Positions 1 to 8,031 of a DNA stretch of 64,000 nucleotides are shown here, in pieces. Position numbers and translations under genes: made by a program. Where the stretch lies: assembly GCA_902486425.1 (NCBI GenBank), contig CABTOK010000003.1:1-64000 (forward strand), in the 5' to 3' direction. The stretch's first letter is position 1. The number at the start of each line of letters is the position of its first letter. The stretch is from UBA11475 sp902486425. GTDB lineage: Bacteria > Bacillota > Clostridia > Christensenellales > Borkfalkiaceae. The notes under the pieces are model-generated. The model saw only the letters and a list, made by a program, of their open reading frames with translations. It ran no database searches and was not told the origin of the DNA.

Positions 1-402
1 ACCGAGAATACGATAAACAACATTATGCAAGCCATAGAATTAGGCGGACAAAGCGCAACGGTTATGAAACGTATGCGAGAACTCGAAGAAAAACTGACCG
101 ACATCGAAAAGCGATTGACGATTGAAAAATCTCAAACGGCGTTCAGACTTTCCAAAGAACAAATAATTGATTATTATAAATCCGCGCTTGAAAAAGAGCC
201 GCTACAACTAATAAATTACTTCATAAAAGAAATTCAGTTGTATGACGACAAAATGATTATTATCTACAACACCCCAAAGACGATAAACCTTGACGAAAGT
301 CAGGGTTTTTCTTTTGACGACAAAAACGTTAAAATGCCGTATGTGATACAAAACAAGAAGTATCACGGACTTAAAGATTTCAGGCTTATAATGCGTATTT
401 AA
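1..402 (+). CDS. C-terminal fragment of a large serine recombinase (5' end outside window)
   Basis: The reading frame is open from base 1, so the gene starts before the window; the first internal ATG at 25 is unlikely to be the true start. The visible part has a basic and acidic coiled-coil stretch (residues about 12-45) followed by a terminal beta-rich tail containing IKEIQLYDDKMIIIYN. This arrangement, a coiled coil and then a short V/L-Y-D-D-K-I-x-I-x-Y-N tail, is characteristic of the C-terminal domain of large serine site-specific recombinases of Firmicutes mobile elements. The catalytic resolvase domain would lie upstream and cannot be checked. Its position next to a tRNA cluster suggests the right end of an integrated element or its remnant. 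Confidence 0.7.
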   Translation, partial: TENTINNIMQAIELGGQSATVMKRMRELEEKLTDIEKRLTIEKSQTAFRLSKEQIIDYYKSALEKEPLQLINYFIKEIQLYDDKMIIIYNTPKTINLDESQGFSFDDKNVKMPYVIQNKKYHGLKDFRLIMRI

Positions 403-430
403 TACATATGCAGACGATTTATTCCACGGT

Positions 431-555
431 GTTCTTGACGTGAGCCTCTCAGGAGCGTGTCGGTAGGCAAATAAACCGCCAACCGACAGCCCCAAGGGGC
501 TTTTCGTTTGCCTTTGGCAAGATAGCCTGACACACTCCTTTCTCATGTCAAGAAC
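431..555. repeat. Long imperfect inverted repeat (hairpin) beside the recombinase end
   Basis: Four nested pairs of arms are visible. GTTCTTGACGTGAG (431-444) pairs with 542-555 with one mismatch. AGGAGCGTGTCGG (451-463) pairs with 527-539. GGCAAA (466-471) pairs with TTTGCC (507-512). AGCCCC/GGGGCT forms the tip (488-501). The whole folds into one hairpin of about 125 nt. It may be a terminator-like structure, a MITE-like element or a mobile-element end. The minus-strand reading frame across it looks like a by-product of the structure. From 556 to 734 I see no gene. Confidence 0.55.
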
Positions 556-734
556 CTTTCGCGGCATAAAACCGTTTGCAACTGCTACGGATAAAGAGAT
601 ACGAACACACCCATACGAACCCCGAAAAGACCAAAACGACGGCACACGGACAAATAAAAAACGCCGATAAAACCTGAATTTTTGCAAAAGAAAAACCTAA
701 ACCAAATACTTTCGTATTCGATTTAGGTTTTGAT

Positions 735-822
735 TGGCGGAGAGGACAGGATTTGAACCTGCGGTACGTTTCCGTACACAACATTTCCAATGTTGCACCA
801 TAGACCACTCAGACACCTCTCC
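735..822 (-). tRNA. tRNA-Ser(GGA)
   Basis: Read on the minus strand, the acceptor GGAGAGG (822-816) pairs with CCTCTCC (745-739). The anticodon loop TTGGAAA gives anticodon GGA, a long variable arm typical of tRNA-Ser is present, and CCA is encoded at 737-735. It follows tRNA-Pro in the same transcript. Confidence 0.95.
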
Positions 823-828
823 GTATAA

Positions 829-904
829 TGGTCGGAGTGAGGTGACTTGAACACCCGACCTCTTGGTCCCGAACCAAGCGCGCTACCAACTGCGCTACAC
901 CCCG
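829..904 (-). tRNA. tRNA-Pro(CGG)
   Basis: On the minus strand the acceptor CGGGGTG pairs with CACTCCG, the anticodon loop TTCGGGA gives anticodon CGG, a standard T-arm is present and CCA is encoded. It lies directly upstream of tRNA-Ser in one transcription unit. Confidence 0.95.
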
Positions 905-924
905 CTCTTTTACATAGCCAAGGT

Positions 925-953
925 ATTATAACATCTTTTTTTTGAAATATCAA
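925..953 (-). promoter_or_regulatory. Promoter of the tRNA-Pro/tRNA-Ser unit
   Basis: On the minus strand TTGATA (953-948), a 17-nt spacer and TATAAT (930-925) lie about 20 nt upstream of the tRNA-Pro 5' end. This is a near-consensus sigma-A promoter. Confidence 0.8.
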
Positions 954-991
954 ATATTTTTTCGATAAAAAAATCAATAACCTAAAATTTC

Positions 992-1020
992 TTGCAAAAA
1001 CTTGGCGAATGAGTTAAAAT
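992..1020 (+). promoter_or_regulatory. Sigma-A-type promoter upstream of tRNA-Leu
   Basis: TTGCAA (992-997), a 17-nt spacer and TAAAAT (1015-1020). The same -35/-10 pair and spacing recur at 17400-17428. The transcript would carry about 215 nt before tRNA-Leu. Confidence 0.6.
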
Positions 1021-1242
1021 ATTTTAGTAAAAACGGTCGGTTGCGGTCAGATTCTTGGCTAACAAGTAGGCTTAAGTCGTGTAAGAAGCTGTTTGCAACG
1101 CAAAAACGGTAAAAAGGGGAGACCGTCTCGTTTGTTTTTGATAGTATCGGTGGAAATTTCGTCGGCGTTATCAGGCTTTATTATGCGTTATTAAAAGAGC
1201 GGATATAAACAAAAACAAAGCGAGCTTTATAAAAATAATTAT
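1021..1242 (+). other. Transcribed leader or possible small RNA before tRNA-Leu
   Basis: There is no open reading frame here with a ribosome binding site. A short hairpin, ACGGT/ACCGT (about 1107-1128), is followed by a T-rich stretch that could end an independent small RNA. I do not recognise a known RNA family: the 4.5S core motif is absent and 6S cannot be confirmed. It could simply be the leader of tRNA-Leu. Confidence 0.25.
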
Positions 1243-1325
1243 GCGGGCGTGGTGGAATTGGCAGACACGATGGACTTAGGATCCATTGGGCAACCATGCA
1301 GGTTCAACCCCTGTCGTCCGCACCA
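1243..1325 (+). tRNA. tRNA-Leu(UAG)
   Basis: The acceptor GCGGGCG pairs with CGTCCGC, the anticodon loop CTTAGGA gives anticodon UAG, a long variable arm is present and CCA is encoded at the 3' end. A strong terminator follows directly. Confidence 0.95.
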
Positions 1326-1327
1326 TA

Positions 1328-1366
1328 AAGTCCGGAGCGACGTTAAGTTGCCGGACTTTTTTATTT
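1328..1366 (+). terminator. Terminator of tRNA-Leu
   Basis: AAGTCCGG/CCGGACTT stem-loop followed by a T-rich tract. Confidence 0.85.
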
Positions 1367-1378
1367 GCCCGGATATTC

Positions 1379-1414
1379 AAAGCTTTGTCGTAAGGTAAAG
1401 CTTTGTCGTAAGGT
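1379..1414. repeat. Two tandem 18-bp direct repeats
   Basis: The unit AAAGCTTTGTCGTAAGGT occurs twice in a row, followed by a partial third copy (AAAG). It is non-coding and has no evident function. Confidence 0.7.
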
Positions 1415-1546
1415 AAAGTATATACAATAAGCCCGGATAAGGGCGGTTATTTTATCCGATTATTTATATATAAATAAAAAGTGAAACAGGAATCGGAACG
1501 TTAGCAAAAAAATCGAAGCAGTAATTCGTCTTGATGGTAAAAAAAC

Positions 1547-1576
1547 TTGACAAGCTCATTTTTTGTATGATATTAT
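1547..1576 (+). promoter_or_regulatory. Promoter of riboswitch unit 1
   Basis: TTGACA (1547-1552), an 18-nt spacer and TATTAT (1571-1576), ending about 14 nt before the start of the riboswitch aptamer. Confidence 0.75.
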
Positions 1577-1589
1577 AAACTAAAATAAA

Positions 1590-1685
1590 TAAAGATCAGG
1601 GCAAAACCGTCGCGAGGCGGTGACGCAAAGCCAAGAAACTTTTTATTATTTTTCAGAATTTACTAAAAAGTTCGTCCGGTTGCAA
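1590..1685 (+). promoter_or_regulatory. c-di-GMP class I (GEMM-I) riboswitch aptamer, copy 1
   Basis: The aptamer shows the GEMM-I core. CAGG-GCAAAACC (1597-1608) is followed by a short stem with a GNRA tetraloop (GCGA), then GACGCAAAGCC (1622-1632), a second variable stem (AAACTTTTT pairing with AAAAAGTT) and a closing GTCCGGTTGC (1674-1683). The purine that contacts one ligand guanine (G20 of the Vibrio Vc2 aptamer) corresponds to G1600, A18 to A1598, and the pairing C (C92) to C1683. The 3' end overlaps the terminator stem, so ligand binding should favour readthrough (an ON switch, by inference). It controls the 1867 and probably the 2864 genes. Confidence 0.85.
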
Positions 1686-1720
1686 TTACGTTTATAGCGT
1701 TATTGCAACCTTTTTTATTT
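1678..1720 (+). terminator. Riboswitch-controlled terminator, copy 1
   Basis: Stem GGTTGCAAT-T-ACG/CGT-T-ATTGCAACC (1678-1710) followed by TTTTTTATTT. The 5' arm contains the last aptamer residues, including the predicted ligand-contact C1683. Confidence 0.85.
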
Positions 1721-1866
1721 ATAAAAACCGTGTGAAACGGAACCGTCATACGGCTGATCCTGTTTCCAGACAAGGGCATATAACAACCACGACGGCATAC
1801 CGCGAAACAGGCGTGCATATCGCAAACGCCATATAAAACCATATAAAGACATACAGACGTAGGAAT

Positions 1867-2694
1867 ATGAAGGAAAAGAAAAAAGCATTAGTCAACTTAA
1901 TAATATCCGCGCTATTGCTTTTTTGCGCGTTGTTCGTGGCGGCGACGTCGTTCGGGTGGTTTGCGTTTAACGACAAGGTAGACGGCTCCGGCATGGGCGC
2001 AACGATAAAGAAGAACGAAAGCACCGTTACGATAGAGTATTACAATATAAATTCCGATAAGACTTACGAATTTATAAAGGTGAACGAAAGCAAAGCGGCT
2101 CTCGGCAGATACAACCTGCTTAGCGACAAGTATCAGATGCTTGCGAAAGTTTCGGTAAAGACGAACTCGCCCGTTACGATAACGGCAACTACGTCGGTAA
2201 GTTACTATATGGGCAGCAGCGACGCATTTCAGTTGCTTGCTCCCGACGATAACGATTCGTCAAAGCCGAAAACCGGCACGGCTACGATAGACGGAACGAC
2301 GATAAGCTATACGAACTCGCTGTCGAGCGTGGTAAGCTTTGCCTTTTTAAGCAATAATGCGAGCGCGACTGATTATGAGCCAAAGGCGGACGGAAACGGT
2401 TACAAACTTGCAAGCCTGCCTGAAAAGTCCCGCTTCAGATCGCTTGTGGATAAAAATAACAACACGATAGTGAATACCGTCAAAGTGTGCGAAAACTTAA
2501 CTCCCGACAGCGAAACGATAACGGTCGGGGGCAATACAACGACAAACTATTACGTTATAATCGTATTCAGTTATGACGAAGATCAGATGTCAATGGTGTT
2601 CTCGCGCAATCTTAATAACGAACTTTTGTCCGAAGCGACCGATGACGTTACTCTTCCGTTTCTGTGCGATTTCAGTATAACGGTAACGCAGTAA
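1867..2694 (+). CDS. SipW-type secreted protein (TasA/camelysin-like), riboswitch controlled
   Basis: A 275-residue exported protein of the class processed by SipW-like signal peptidases. The N-terminus is KEKKK followed by a hydrophobic helix (residues about 8-27) ending in TSFGWFAFNDKVDGSG. That is the SipW-dependent signal pattern (S/T-F-x-W-F then a polar N-K/D-V stretch), shared with the 8032 gene. The remainder is beta-rich and Thr/Ser/Asn-rich, as expected of an extracellular fibre or adhesin subunit. It lies 140 nt after riboswitch 1 and its terminator, and 170 nt before a second protein with the same signal type. The ribosome binding site is weak (GTAGGA). The fibre role is inferred from the family. 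Confidence 0.7.
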   Translation: MKEKKKALVNLIISALLLFCALFVAATSFGWFAFNDKVDGSGMGATIKKNESTVTIEYYNINSDKTYEFIKVNESKAALGRYNLLSDKYQMLAKVSVKTNSPVTITATTSVSYYMGSSDAFQLLAPDDNDSSKPKTGTATIDGTTISYTNSLSSVVSFAFLSNNASATDYEPKADGNGYKLASLPEKSRFRSLVDKNNNTIVNTVKVCENLTPDSETITVGGNTTTNYYVIIVFSYDEDQMSMVFSRNLNNELLSEATDDVTLPFLCDFSITVTQ

Positions 2695-2863
2695 TCCGGA
2701 CGGCGGAGAGATAAGCGAATATATAAGCGGCAGAATAAAACAAGGCAAAATCAGACAAAACGACTGCTATATATAATAAACAATATATAAATAGATTAAA
2801 AGATTAAATCATATAAAATTAAAAGAACGCAACCAATCAGAAAGCAAAAGGACAAAAGCACTG

Positions 2864-5548
2864 ATGAAGACAGTTAAAGGAATTTGTAAAAACTTAATAA
2901 ATACCGTAATTGTCTGCATTATGGCGGCGATATTGTTTTCGGTCATGACTTTTTGTTGGCTTGCGGACACCGGCAACACGTTTGTGATGAACTTCAACTC
3001 GTCAACAGCTTCGGCATACTTTGCGGGTGGCAACGGCAGTAAGAAAGAACCGTATAAAATAAGCACTCCGGTACACATGTACAACTTTGCATGGCTGCAA
3101 TATCTGGGGTATTTTAACCTTAAAGATAATTTCAACAACGGCAGGGCGCAGAGCTTTTTCGAGCTGACGGGCAATATAGACATGTCGAGCATTGCCATAC
3201 CGCCGATCGGCACGAGGGAATATCCTTTTATAGGCTACTTTAACGGCAACGGTAAAACGGTATATAACCTTACTGTATCCAATAATAAATCGGATCTTAC
3301 TCGTCGTCCGTCGAATGCCAAGTTCAAAGACAGCGTACTCACCATGGCGGATAGCGGCAATACCGACGTCGATATAGTGGGGCTTTTCGGGGTAACGGGC
3401 GACTTCAACTCGTTTATTGCAAACAGCTATGAAAAGAAAGACGCTACGGGAAAGAAAAAGACCGTGCTTGTAAACGGTGTGCCAACCGAGATAGATGTTA
3501 AAAACAAGCAGGAATCTTCGGGTACAGGCACGGGCACAACGCCAAGCAATAAGCTTGAACCGCTTCCGTCCGGAAATACGGCAGAAAACGTCGTGTATTA
3601 TTCCGGTATGAACGTCAATAGCATGTATATCGACAAAATAACCGTTAAAAGCGTTTCGACGAAAACTCTTGTCGGCTTGGCGGCAGGGTATATAAGCAGT
3701 ACCGTTCAGAACGTAGGCGTTTACCGCAGTAAGGTATCGGTAAGCAGCGATACGAACGGCGGAGTAAGCGATATAACGACCGTGAACGGTACCGGAAAAA
3801 CTTACGGAACTACTATTTCAAAATATTCTTTGGTAGGCGACTATGACGAAGAAAACGTCGGCTGGACTGAAGTACCTACAGAAGGCTCCGGCGACAGCGC
3901 GGCTTGGGGCGGCTCTATCGACATGCGTACGTTGAACAGAAGATTGAGTTATATCTCTGCAAAAAAAAGAAACGGGTATGAAACAACAGATACCGGCGGT
4001 TTTAGAGTTTCTCTTTATTATGGCGGTTCGTCATCAGAATTTTATTGGAATAAAAAGGCTTCTTCTGATTTAGGGGTAGTATATTTGAATGAAAAAACTA
4101 TCTTGCCTATAAACGTAGATAAAAAATCTATGGGTTTGGATTCTTTAGACGTAACAACAGAAAAAGATTCCGATGGCAAATTGAGGCTTGCTTACGAAGA
4201 ACAAAACAAAAGTAACAATAATTTCAGATATAATCAATATTATAAGGCTAATACAGTCGAAGTTGTGGCTGAAAATAATACCGGTTATATTGTTGGCTCT
4301 GCATATGGCACTCAAACACAACAAGGGTCAATTCGTTCGAGAATACAAAGCGTAGCCAACGGTTCATATGGAGGAATATTTAAATCCTTAGGCGAATCTG
4401 TATGCCCTAAATCTGACGCCGTGTTTTATGAAAAAGAAAAGTTTGAAATGCTTACCATGGTTTTAGGTGCAAACGGAAATTACGAAACGTACAGAATAAA
4501 AGACGGAGTAAACGGAACAGCAACGAAAACCGGATTAAGCGAATTTGTACAGAAAGAATATACCGATATTACGCTTAATTTGGCAAACAAGGGCGCTGCT
4601 TATAAAAGCGTCAGGAAAGAATTTGACGAAACGATGTCCGGTTCAAATATGGCACACGGGTTCCATTTCATGGCTCAATTACCGGGCGGGTTTACTTCGA
4701 GCGATAAATCGGGTTATATAACTACTGCGGAAGCAAAATTATATAATGACAAAACGAAAAAACTTGAAACAATAAGCAAATACGAATTTGTAAAAGGCGG
4801 TATTAACTTCACTGTTTCAGAAGACGGTGTTATAAAGACAATACTTGGGGCGTATTATCAACAAAGCAAGAAAGACAATTTGTTTGATTTATTCAAGTTG
4901 GAAAGGACTTCTGTCGGTAAAGTTACAAAATTTACGCGAATAGAAACTATTTATAAAGATCAAAGCGGAAACTTGGTTTATAATCCCTCTGATACGACAG
5001 GTTTAACCTTGGTTTTTTCCTTTACCGAGCTGACAAAAGGGGTTCTTAATCATGCAGCTGCATATTATTTTGAAATTCCTGTTTCAGCCGGCGATTACGT
5101 TATAGGTGCGTATAAAGACAGTAGCGACGACTCAAATTCAAATAAAAACACCGCATACCTTATGTACCTTGATATAGGGGCGAACGGGAACGGAGAAAGC
5201 GGCGATACGGTAGAACTTCCGTATACCATGCAATCGGTTGATTTTGTAAGCGTACCCACCGGCTTTGACGATAATAATATCATTCAGACGGTAAAAACGA
5301 CAGATTCCGCCGGAAACGAAACGGCGACCTATCCCGCATATAAGGGCGTAGGGTTCGCTGTCGGTTCGGGTACCGATACCGTTTATTACAAGCGTAAATC
5401 TTACGACAGCCTGCCTTCCGGTGACGGCAAAATAGAAACGGCGGTTTACTTCTGGCGATTGAATAAGACCATAAGCATAAGCGGATTCCCGTCGAGCCTT
5501 GTCGGAAACGGCGGCAACGACGACGAAACGAACGCAAAGTGGGATTGA
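2864..5548 (+). CDS. Large SipW-type surface protein with GLUG-like beta-helix segment
   Basis: An 894-residue secreted protein. The signal helix (residues about 11-28) ends in MTFCWLADTGN, again the SipW-type cleavage context. Residues about 50-125 contain the pattern typical of GLUG/pectate-lyase-like beta-helix proteins (FIGYFNGNGKTVYNLTVSNN). Thr/Ser/Gly-rich sequence follows to the end. No sortase motif or C-terminal membrane helix is visible, so it may be released or bound to a fibre. The middle segment (about 3960-5080) is AT-richer and uses different codons from the flanks; the shift starts at an A8 run (3961-3968). The gene probably shares riboswitch 1 with the upstream gene. Confidence 0.65.
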   Translation: MKTVKGICKNLINTVIVCIMAAILFSVMTFCWLADTGNTFVMNFNSSTASAYFAGGNGSKKEPYKISTPVHMYNFAWLQYLGYFNLKDNFNNGRAQSFFELTGNIDMSSIAIPPIGTREYPFIGYFNGNGKTVYNLTVSNNKSDLTRRPSNAKFKDSVLTMADSGNTDVDIVGLFGVTGDFNSFIANSYEKKDATGKKKTVLVNGVPTEIDVKNKQESSGTGTGTTPSNKLEPLPSGNTAENVVYYSGMNVNSMYIDKITVKSVSTKTLVGLAAGYISSTVQNVGVYRSKVSVSSDTNGGVSDITTVNGTGKTYGTTISKYSLVGDYDEENVGWTEVPTEGSGDSAAWGGSIDMRTLNRRLSYISAKKRNGYETTDTGGFRVSLYYGGSSSEFYWNKKASSDLGVVYLNEKTILPINVDKKSMGLDSLDVTTEKDSDGKLRLAYEEQNKSNNNFRYNQYYKANTVEVVAENNTGYIVGSAYGTQTQQGSIRSRIQSVANGSYGGIFKSLGESVCPKSDAVFYEKEKFEMLTMVLGANGNYETYRIKDGVNGTATKTGLSEFVQKEYTDITLNLANKGAAYKSVRKEFDETMSGSNMAHGFHFMAQLPGGFTSSDKSGYITTAEAKLYNDKTKKLETISKYEFVKGGINFTVSEDGVIKTILGAYYQQSKKDNLFDLFKLERTSVGKVTKFTRIETIYKDQSGNLVYNPSDTTGLTLVFSFTELTKGVLNHAAAYYFEIPVSAGDYVIGAYKDSSDDSNSNKNTAYLMYLDIGANGNGESGDTVELPYTMQSVDFVSVPTGFDDNNIIQTVKTTDSAGNETATYPAYKGVGFAVGSGTDTVYYKRKSYDSLPSGDGKIETAVYFWRLNKTISISGFPSSLVGNGGNDDETNAKWD

Positions 5549-5658
5549 CAAACCGACGGCGTAGTCGGTAAATTATCGGCTTTGTTGTCGTTCTTGCAAT
5601 ATTATCAAAAAAATGACGGAACGACAGGTAAATATGCGCTAAAAACCCGAAAAAACAG

Positions 5659-5688
5659 TTGACAACGTTATAAACGATATGTTAAACT
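5659..5688 (+). promoter_or_regulatory. Promoter of riboswitch unit 2
   Basis: TTGACA (5659-5664), an 18-nt spacer and TAAACT (5683-5688). The layout matches the promoter of riboswitch 1. Confidence 0.7.
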
Positions 5689-5701
5689 TTTTTTGAACAG
5701 A

Positions 5702-5822
5702 ATATCAAGGGCAAAACCGTCGTGAGGCGGCGACGCAAAGCCAAGAAACTTTTTTGGTTTACAAAAGAAATTCGGCAAGAAGATTTTGAGTAGATTTTAT
5801 TAAAAAGTTCGTCCGGTTGCAA
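5702..5822 (+). promoter_or_regulatory. c-di-GMP class I (GEMM-I) riboswitch aptamer, copy 2
   Basis: The core is the same as copy 1: CAAGG-GCAAAACC (5706-5718), a GNRA tetraloop (GTGA), GACGCAAAGCC (5732-5742), a longer second stem ending in AAAAAGTT, then GTCCGGTTGC (5811-5820). The predicted contact residues are intact (A5708, G5710, C5820). A 3' terminator overlap identical to copy 1 indicates the same control. It heads the operon from 6008 to about 14894. Confidence 0.85.
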
Positions 5823-5857
5823 TTACGTTTACAGCGTTATTGCAACCTTTTTTATTT
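5815..5857 (+). terminator. Riboswitch-controlled terminator, copy 2
   Basis: Stem GGTTGCAAT-T-ACG/CGT-T-ATTGCAACC (5815-5847) followed by TTTTTTATTT, nearly identical to copy 1. Confidence 0.85.
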
Positions 5858-6007
5858 GTAAAACCGCGTTACGCCGAACCGCAGTGTATAATCGTCGGGC
5901 AAAGCGTTTATGCGGACGGAGGCACCGGCAGCCGCGGCTTGACCGTAAAAACGGCTAAGCGGACTGCAGAGCGTAAAAAGGAAAGGAAAAGGTTAAAGGA
6001 GAGCGGC

Positions 6008-6982
6008 ATGGAATCGATAGATATAAAAAATATTGAATTACAAGCCGCCTCCGCGACCTTGCCCGAAGCCGAAAGTGCGGCGGACAAAGCGGAAGTCCCG
6101 ACAGAAAACACCGCCGAAGCGATAACAAAAGCGACCGCCGAACCCGAAGCCGAAACGGCAACAGCTGCCGAAAAAGAAACCCGAACCGAAAAGGACCGGA
6201 TAAATTTTTGTAAAGAACTTGTCTTAAAAAGCGGCGTTCGCCCGGTAGAAGTAAAGTTTGAAAGGGTTTACGACTGCTTTTCGAGCGCGGTGATAGGTTA
6301 TATCGGCAAAATTTATTTAGCGGGCGGCACGCTCGGCATAATAAGCTCGGACGAATATTTGCCCGTGGTCGAAGCCGCAAAACAGGGCGAAGACGTACTT
6401 GTTAGAACGCTTTCGGCATTTATTGCCGAAGAGAATTTTTATAACCCCGACTTATACCGTACGGAATTTTTTTCGTTCCCGTGTTCGTCGGACGTAATCG
6501 GCAGTAAGACTCTTGCCAAAAAACTTGCAGACCTTATTAAGGAATCGCCGCGGTTACGCGACAAAATCTGTCTTGTTTTCGGCGGCAAAGTACTCGTTAC
6601 CGATACGGCGGCTCTTACGGAGTCTTTTGAGAATATCCGTTCCGCCGGCGTAAAAATAGCCATAAAAGACTTCGGGGACAAATATATGCCCGTCACCGTG
6701 ATAGGCGAAGCGTTGCCCGATTACTTGTTTTTGAAAGAAGAGGCGACAAAAAAGGCAGAAGACAAAAAGAGTTTTACGCCCGTCGGCGCGATAATTAAGT
6801 ACGCGGCGAGCCTTGGCGTAAACACCGTTGCCGTCGGCGCGACAAGCGACCTTTGTATAAGAGAACTTTCTTTAAGCGAATGTTTCGGCGTAGCGGTAAC
6901 GAAAGATTATACCGGTTCGAGGAACGGCGGCGGGGAAGTAACTCTTGAAGAAATAGCTTCTGAAAAGGAGAACGAAGATTGA
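6008..6982 (+). CDS. Degenerate EAL-domain protein (probable catalytically inactive c-di-GMP effector)
   Basis: The start chosen is ATG 6008, preceded by AAAGGAG. The frame runs further upstream but into the riboswitch terminator, so longer starts are unlikely. The 324-residue product is soluble, with an Ala/Glu-rich tail (about 1-65) and then an EAL-fold domain. The recognisable parts are a VYDCFSSAVIGYIGKIYLAG stretch where active enzymes have the E-x-L-x-R motif, SAGVKIAIKDFG where DDFG is expected, and a terminal LGVNTVAVGATS segment. The glutamate of the EAL motif and the first aspartate of DDFG are absent, so hydrolysis of c-di-GMP is unlikely. A binding or regulatory role is inferred, consistent with its place behind a c-di-GMP riboswitch. 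Confidence 0.65.
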   Translation: MESIDIKNIELQAASATLPEAESAADKAEVPTENTAEAITKATAEPEAETATAAEKETRTEKDRINFCKELVLKSGVRPVEVKFERVYDCFSSAVIGYIGKIYLAGGTLGIISSDEYLPVVEAAKQGEDVLVRTLSAFIAEENFYNPDLYRTEFFSFPCSSDVIGSKTLAKKLADLIKESPRLRDKICLVFGGKVLVTDTAALTESFENIRSAGVKIAIKDFGDKYMPVTVIGEALPDYLFLKEEATKKAEDKKSFTPVGAIIKYAASLGVNTVAVGATSDLCIRELSLSECFGVAVTKDYTGSRNGGGEVTLEEIASEKENED

Positions 6983-7755
6983 AAGGCGAAAAGAAATCGC
7001 AAGGAGCGTTAAGGCGCACTGCGACGGAAGTAAAACGATACCGCACCTATAAGAGGGTTATACCTGCGGTTTCGGGCGTGATAGTCGCTTTACTCGTCAT
7101 CGTCTACGTGGTGTCGCTGCTATTCGGCAAATACGGGAGCTTTACCATAAAGGTAAAAAATTATAACGACAGGAATTACGCCATCTCTCTTTCTGAAACG
7201 GACGCGTTTCTGAACCCCGTAACCGTACTTAACTCCAAAGCGAACAAAGATATAACAAATATCGACGGGAACAATCTCCCGGAGAATCTTAACGATATAA
7301 ACGGCGAGCATAACGGCAAAAATTACGTGGCTTACACGTTTTACCTTAAAAATACCGGCACGCTCGAATTCAGTTACGACTATAAACTCGTGATTTCAAA
7401 AATGACCGCAGATATAGATTCCGCGGTGAGAGTAAGGCTCTACTTTACGCCGTTTTATTACACGGCGGAAAGCGGCGTATACGACTACGTCGGCAAATAC
7501 GTCGATTATGCCAAACCCAAAACGGGCGGCAACGGCGCGCCGGAAGTAGATCCCGTTGACAGAGTTATGACAAACTTTTCGTCGGCGGGCGTCGTTACCG
7601 AAGGGCAGATAGACGGATTTAAGCCCGGCGACATTTCAAAGGTGACCGTAGTCATCTGGATAGAAGGCAACGATCCCGACTGCACCGACGACCTTTTAGG
7701 CGGCGAATTCAAACTCGACATGCTGTTCGAGATTGTAGGCACCAACGACGATTAA
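6979..7755 (+). CDS. Membrane-anchored TasA/camelysin-like protein
   Basis: The start is TTG 6979, with GGAG 10 nt upstream, overlapping the preceding stop by 4 nt. The 258-residue protein has a basic cytoplasmic N-terminus (about 1-25), one membrane helix (about 29-50, VIPAVSGVIVALLVIVYVVS) and an extracellular beta-rich domain. The C-terminal part contains VVIWIEGNDPDC, a motif I associate with SipW-dependent camelysin/TasA-type proteins. The helix is not followed by a SipW-type cleavage context, so it probably stays anchored and could nucleate or tether the fibre made by the 8032 protein (inference). It is translationally coupled to the degenerate EAL protein. Confidence 0.55.
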   Translation: MKGEKKSQGALRRTATEVKRYRTYKRVIPAVSGVIVALLVIVYVVSLLFGKYGSFTIKVKNYNDRNYAISLSETDAFLNPVTVLNSKANKDITNIDGNNLPENLNDINGEHNGKNYVAYTFYLKNTGTLEFSYDYKLVISKMTADIDSAVRVRLYFTPFYYTAESGVYDYVGKYVDYAKPKTGGNGAPEVDPVDRVMTNFSSAGVVTEGQIDGFKPGDISKVTVVIWIEGNDPDCTDDLLGGEFKLDMLFEIVGTNDD

Positions 7756-7771
7756 GTAAAACCGTTCCGAA

Positions 7772-7835
7772 CGCGGCTTTTGTTACTTCCCGACTAAGAT
7801 TTTCCATTCCCGACGAAGGAATATCAAAAGCCGCG
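7772..7835 (+). promoter_or_regulatory. Long-range stem-loop between regulatory and structural genes
   Basis: CGCGGCTTTTG (7772-7782) pairs perfectly with CAAAAGCCGCG (7825-7835) around a 42-nt loop that contains TTCCCGAC twice. No strong T-tract follows directly, so it is more likely an mRNA stabilising or processing site or a partial attenuator than a full terminator. The rest of 7756-8031 also holds a smaller hairpin (TACCGCA/TGCGGTA, 7973-7995) and no gene. Confidence 0.45.
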
Positions 7836-8031
7836 CGAAGAAGTTTTTATAAGATTCAGATAAAAGATAGGGTATGGCTGAAAGTAAAATACATAACCTT
7901 ATAAGCCTAAAATCTTATAAAACTATATAAAATCCGCTTAAAATAAAGTAAAAAACGTTTAATCAAGTCAAATACCGCAGGCGCGTTTTGCGGTAAAAAT
8001 AAAAAATTTTTAATTTTAAGGAGTACAAAAA

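Noticed and set aside
208..687. 159-codon minus-strand frame across the recombinase end and hairpin
   Set aside because: It overlaps the recombinase fragment and the inverted repeat, has no ribosome binding site, and the arms explain its apparent regularity.
5840..6007. Upstream extension of the degenerate EAL gene
   Set aside because: It starts within the riboswitch terminator. The ATG at 6008 has AAAGGAG and fits the domain start.
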